Source: Actinomycetota bacterium (GTDB taxonomy: Bacteria; Actinomycetota; Actinomycetes; Streptosporangiales; Streptosporangiaceae). From it: a DNA stretch of 7,238 bases. The translations under genes and the position numbers were made by a program. Shown here piece by piece: positions 5,057 through 7,238 of this stretch; position 1 is the first letter of the stretch, and the number at the start of each line of letters is the position of its first letter. The notes beneath the pieces are model-generated. The model had not been told where the DNA came from. It did no database searches and worked only from the letters and a program-made list of their open reading frames with translations. Location of the stretch: assembly GCA_003168295.1 (NCBI GenBank), contig PMST01000386.1, forward strand, positions 1 to 7,238, read 5' to 3'.

Positions 5057-6544
5057 GTGACCACCGAACAAGATGGCCCTCAGCGAGGTCTCCGGGCGAA
5101 TGCCATCGGCCTCGGCGGCGACGTCATCGTCGCCGTAGCCAACGTCGCTCCGTCCAGTGCCGTGGCCTTCACCCTGGCGCTGCTGCTGACGCTGACGGGC
5201 CTGGCCTCGCCGCTGATTGTCCTGCTCGTCGGCTTGCTGATGCTGTGCGTGACCCTGGGCTATGCCGCCATGAACCGCTGGCGGCCCAGCGCGGGCGCCC
5301 CGTACGTCTGGGTGGGCGAGGCGACGTCTCCGGTGGCCGGTATCGGCACCGGCCTGCTGTCCGCGCTGGGCGCCACGCTCTTCAACATCGGGAACATCAC
5401 CCTGGCGGGCGCTTACCTGCTGTTCGTCGTGTCCCCGAGCTCGACGTTCCCGAAGCCGGTGACCTGGCTCATCGCGGCCGCCATCATGGGCGTGCTGCTC
5501 TGGATCTCGATCCGCGGCCTGCGTCCGTCCGTTTGGGTGCAGACGACGCTGATCGTCATCGAGTACGCGTCCGTCATCTCGTTCCTGATCCTGGCCTTGA
5601 TCCACGAGGCCAGCCACGCCGGCGGGGCCACCCTGCCCTCGTGGTCGGACTTCTCCTTCGCCAGCAATATCGGCGGCATTCACGGGGTGGCCAACGCCGG
5701 TGTCACCTGCGCGGTCCTGTACGCGGGCTGGGAGGCTACCTCCGTCGTAAGCGAGGAGTCGACGAAACCGCGGCATAACCCGGGCCGCGCCATGATCGCC
5801 TCGGTGGCGTTCCTGATCATCTGGTTCACCGTCCTGGTCATGGTCTTCCAGGGCATCACGAATACCAAGACGCTCCTGACTCACGGCGGCGACGTGCTCG
5901 CCTACGCCGGCAGCCTGCTGGCCCCGGGACTGGCCGGCCGGATTCTCCCGCTGGCCGTGCTCATCGCGGTGATCGGCACGACCCAGCTGCAGATGACGGA
6001 GTCGAGCCGTCTGCTCTACGCGTTCGCGCGCGACCGGCTGCTGCCGGGCTTCCTGGGCAAGATCAGCGAGAAGCACCAGACGCCGTGGGCGGCCCTGGTC
6101 GTCCTCGGGCTGATCCCTCCGATCTTCCTGATCCCCTACCTGGCGAGCTCGTCGTTCTTCAAGGTCATCACCGACATCATCAGCTCCGGCGGCGAGCTCT
6201 ACCTGTTCATGTACTTCATGGTCGCGGTGAGCAGCGTGTGGTTCTACCGCAGCCAGCTCACCAGGAGCGGCCGGTCGCTGCTCCTCGGCGGCATCCTCCC
6301 GCTGATCGGCGGCGGCGTGATGCTCGTCCTGTGCATCTACGGGATGACCACCGAGGCCGGCGTCGTGACCGGCGTGGCCCTCGGCATCCTCGTCCTGTGC
6401 TACGGCAGTGCCTTCATCATCGTGCGCACCGCCAAGGATTCCCCGTTCCTCACCGAGCTCAAGCGCCGCCGGGCCGCGGGCTTGAGCGGGCCAGACGAGG
6501 CGCTGGCCCAGGTCCCCGGCCCGGCGGAGGCAGCGGATGCGTAA
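5057..6544 (+). CDS. APC-superfamily permease (amino acid/amine-type transporter)
   Basis: A 495-aa inner-membrane secondary transporter of the amino acid-polyamine-organocation superfamily, the usual length for the family. Around 12 hydrophobic helices can be placed at about residues 23-45, 51-72, 94-126, 134-152, 160-183, 209-229, 245-267, 290-306, 345-363, 382-396, 407-429 and 435-455. Family hallmarks are the first-helix region rich in small residues (VANVAPSSAVA, 27-37), the loop after helix 2 (NRWRPSAGAPYVWVGE, 73-88), YAGWEATSVVSEES at 222-235 followed by the proline-containing NPGRAM, and ESSRLLYAFARDRLLPG at 315-331. Both termini are probably cytoplasmic; the tail after 460 is polar. 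It is second in the operator-controlled transcript, 21 nt after the GATase-like gene. The substrate is not determinable. The superfamily carries amino acids, amines and, in the FrlA case, fructoselysine, which matters because a PfkB kinase lies in the divergent operon. Confidence 0.92.
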   Translation: MTTEQDGPQRGLRANAIGLGGDVIVAVANVAPSSAVAFTLALLLTLTGLASPLIVLLVGLLMLCVTLGYAAMNRWRPSAGAPYVWVGEATSPVAGIGTGLLSALGATLFNIGNITLAGAYLLFVVSPSSTFPKPVTWLIAAAIMGVLLWISIRGLRPSVWVQTTLIVIEYASVISFLILALIHEASHAGGATLPSWSDFSFASNIGGIHGVANAGVTCAVLYAGWEATSVVSEESTKPRHNPGRAMIASVAFLIIWFTVLVMVFQGITNTKTLLTHGGDVLAYAGSLLAPGLAGRILPLAVLIAVIGTTQLQMTESSRLLYAFARDRLLPGFLGKISEKHQTPWAALVVLGLIPPIFLIPYLASSSFFKVITDIISSGGELYLFMYFMVAVSSVWFYRSQLTRSGRSLLLGGILPLIGGGVMLVLCIYGMTTEAGVVTGVALGILVLCYGSAFIIVRTAKDSPFLTELKRRRAAGLSGPDEALAQVPGPAEAADA

Positions 6545-6612
6545 CCGCCAGATCAGAATACGGAACGGCACTGCCCGCACCCCTAACCCAACCTGCCAGC
6601 GGCGACCGGGGC

Positions 6613-6837
6613 ATGGCTGAGGTTCGCTTCCTGGGCTGCGACAACGACGTATTCTGCGGCAACGTCCAGGCCCGGGCGGAGGAGTTCGAACAGGCCTCAG
6701 GCCAGAAGCTGACTGTGCGGCTGCTGGACAATGACTTCTACTACGCCATCCCGGTGAACTGGGAGTCCTGCAACCCAGGTGGGGCAACTCCTTCCTACCT
6801 CACCTCTGCCGTTACACCGAAAACACCGGTCATTTAA
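6613..6837 (+). pseudogene. Short coding remnant, possible 5' fragment of a solute-binding protein gene
   Basis: 74 codons from the ATG at 6613 to TAA at 6835-6837, 68 nt after the permease stop. The first ~50 residues look like real protein: VRFLGCDNDVF, then ARAEEFEQASGQKLTVRLLDNDFYYA. This follows the pattern of the first strand and helix of extracellular solute-binding proteins, in which 'EFExxTGxKV' follows strand one. After about residue 50 the sequence turns into SCNPGGATPSYLTSAVTPKTP, which looks like non-coding DNA read through, and the frame stops as GC content falls. A signal peptide or lipobox is missing, and there is no good Shine-Dalgarno (only weak GACCGGGG nearby). I read it as a truncated gene whose downstream part has been lost. 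A genuine small protein is the alternative. The family assignment is by pattern only. Confidence 0.4.
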
Positions 6838-6868
6838 TTCGAAATTCGTCACTAGTAAGCAACAATGA

Positions 6869-6897
6869 TTGCGGTGAGGGTCAGTATTCGCTATTAT
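6869..6897 (+). promoter_or_regulatory. Promoter-like element for the rightmost gene
   Basis: TTGCGG (6869-6874, 3 of 6 to the -35 consensus) and TATTAT (6892-6897, 5 of 6 to the -10 consensus) are spaced by 17 nt. They lie in an AT-rich stretch (about 6830-6906) that contrasts with the GC-rich surroundings. Transcription would start near 6904, giving a leader of about 36 nt to the ATG at 6940. AT-richness alone raises the chance of a fortuitous -10, so confidence is moderate. Confidence 0.45.
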
Positions 6898-6939
6898 GTT
6901 TGATACAAGCGGACCCTCTCTCCGGACGGACGGCACCCC

Positions 6940-7238
6940 ATGCCTGCAGAACCGGTCTCCCCGGACCCCGAGCGGGACGACGACCCCGCCCGGGACACCG
7001 GCGAGCCGCGCGCCGCGGGAGAGGACTGGCTAACCCGGGAGGAATGGATCGCGTGGCTGGACTCGCTCGAGCCCGACGACTGGGACGACCCCGGCGAGGA
7101 TCCCGACAACACGCCCGCCCAGCCGCACGCTCCCGCGCAGCCGCGCGCCGCCGGCCAGCCGCGCGCCGCTGCCAAAGCAGCCGGGAGTACCCGCGCCGCC
7201 AAGGGCGGCCGCCGGCGTCCCGGGCAGCCCGGCTCGGC
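6940..7238 (+). CDS. Partial gene of unknown function: acidic Trp-containing N-terminus then Ala/Pro/Arg-rich repeats (runs off window)
   Basis: 99 complete codons, open at the right edge. The start is well bounded: an in-frame TGA at 6901-6903 lies upstream, and the ATG at 6940 is the only start codon between it and clear coding sequence. GGACGGAC precedes it at about 10 nt. Residues 1-60 are strongly acidic (SPDPERDDDPARD, then a tryptophan-rich DWLTREEWIAWLDSLEPDDWDD at about 29-50). Residues 61-78 form three hexapeptide repeats (QPHAPA, QPRAAG, QPRAAA), and residues 79-99 are basic (TRAAKGGRRRPG). I do not recognise the family. Acid-rich, disordered N-termini of this kind occur before HNH-endonuclease/DUF222-type domains in actinomycetes, but nothing visible here proves that. 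Expression is probably independent of the permease, given the promoter-like element just upstream. Confidence 0.65.
   Translation, partial: MPAEPVSPDPERDDDPARDTGEPRAAGEDWLTREEWIAWLDSLEPDDWDDPGEDPDNTPAQPHAPAQPRAAGQPRAAAKAAGSTRAAKGGRRRPGQPGS
7120..7173 (+). repeat. Three tandem 18-bp repeats inside the partial gene
   Basis: Units begin at 7120, 7138 and 7156, exactly 18 bp apart and in frame. The second and third share CAGCCGCGCGCCGC exactly; the first is diverged. They encode the hexapeptides QPHAPA, QPRAAG and QPRAAA, a low-complexity linker probably expanded by slippage or unequal recombination. Confidence 0.7.

Noticed and set aside
5042..6787. Minus-strand open frame of 581 codons opposite the permease
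   Set aside because: Its translation is rich in Gln, Asp, Arg and His with no domain, as expected from the antisense of a GC-rich membrane-protein gene. The permease on the other strand has clear APC motifs and a strong ribosome site.

Overview
The window is GC-rich throughout, with codon third positions dominated by G/C, GTG starts next to purine-rich Shine-Dalgarno sites, and LacI-type regulators plus an APC permease of actinomycete style. It most likely comes from a high-GC actinobacterium (Streptosporangiales/Streptomyces-like soil actinomycete). The genus cannot be fixed from the sequence alone. I see no tRNA, rRNA, CRISPR array, insertion sequence or origin.

Layout from left to right. 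A stem-loop with a G-rich loop (27-63) lies just downstream of a minus-strand LacI-family regulator (74-1144). A 255-bp divergent spacer carrying an 18-bp perfect palindrome separates that regulator from a six-helix membrane protein of unknown function (1400-2254, plus strand). The 3' end of the membrane-protein gene runs 149 bp into the 3' end of a PfkB/ribokinase-family sugar kinase (2106-3017, minus). The kinase is translationally coupled to a second LacI-family regulator (3010-4041, minus; 8-nt overlap). A 211-bp divergent control region follows, holding a good sigma70-type promoter and a perfect 24-bp palindrome at the predicted transcription start. It drives a glutamine-amidotransferase-fold protein without the catalytic cysteine (4253-5035) and an APC-superfamily permease (5057-6544). 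After the permease comes a short coding remnant that looks like the beginning of a solute-binding protein (6613-6837). Next is an AT-rich patch with a promoter-like element, then the first 99 codons of an unrecognised gene with an acidic, tryptophan-containing head and a small tandem repeat (6940 to the window end).

How the genes may work together: the central block (kinase, LacI repressor, operator, GATase-like protein, permease) reads as one substrate-inducible uptake and phosphorylation module. The LacI protein would repress the GATase-permease transcript, and perhaps its own, until a sugar-like inducer appears. The permease would import the substrate and the kinase would phosphorylate it. 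An APC-type (amine/amino acid) carrier beside a PfkB sugar kinase recalls the enterobacterial fructoselysine pathway, so a sugar-amine conjugate is a reasonable guess. No deglycase or hydrolase is visible, so the substrate is unproven. The kinase also lacks the aspartate that ribokinase uses to hold ribose, which argues against plain ribose.

Nothing here proves a wholly new system. The most interesting points are this uncharacterised catabolic cassette and its operator, the altered kinase pocket, the convergent gene overlap, and the truncated-gene/AT-rich boundary near 6.8 kb.
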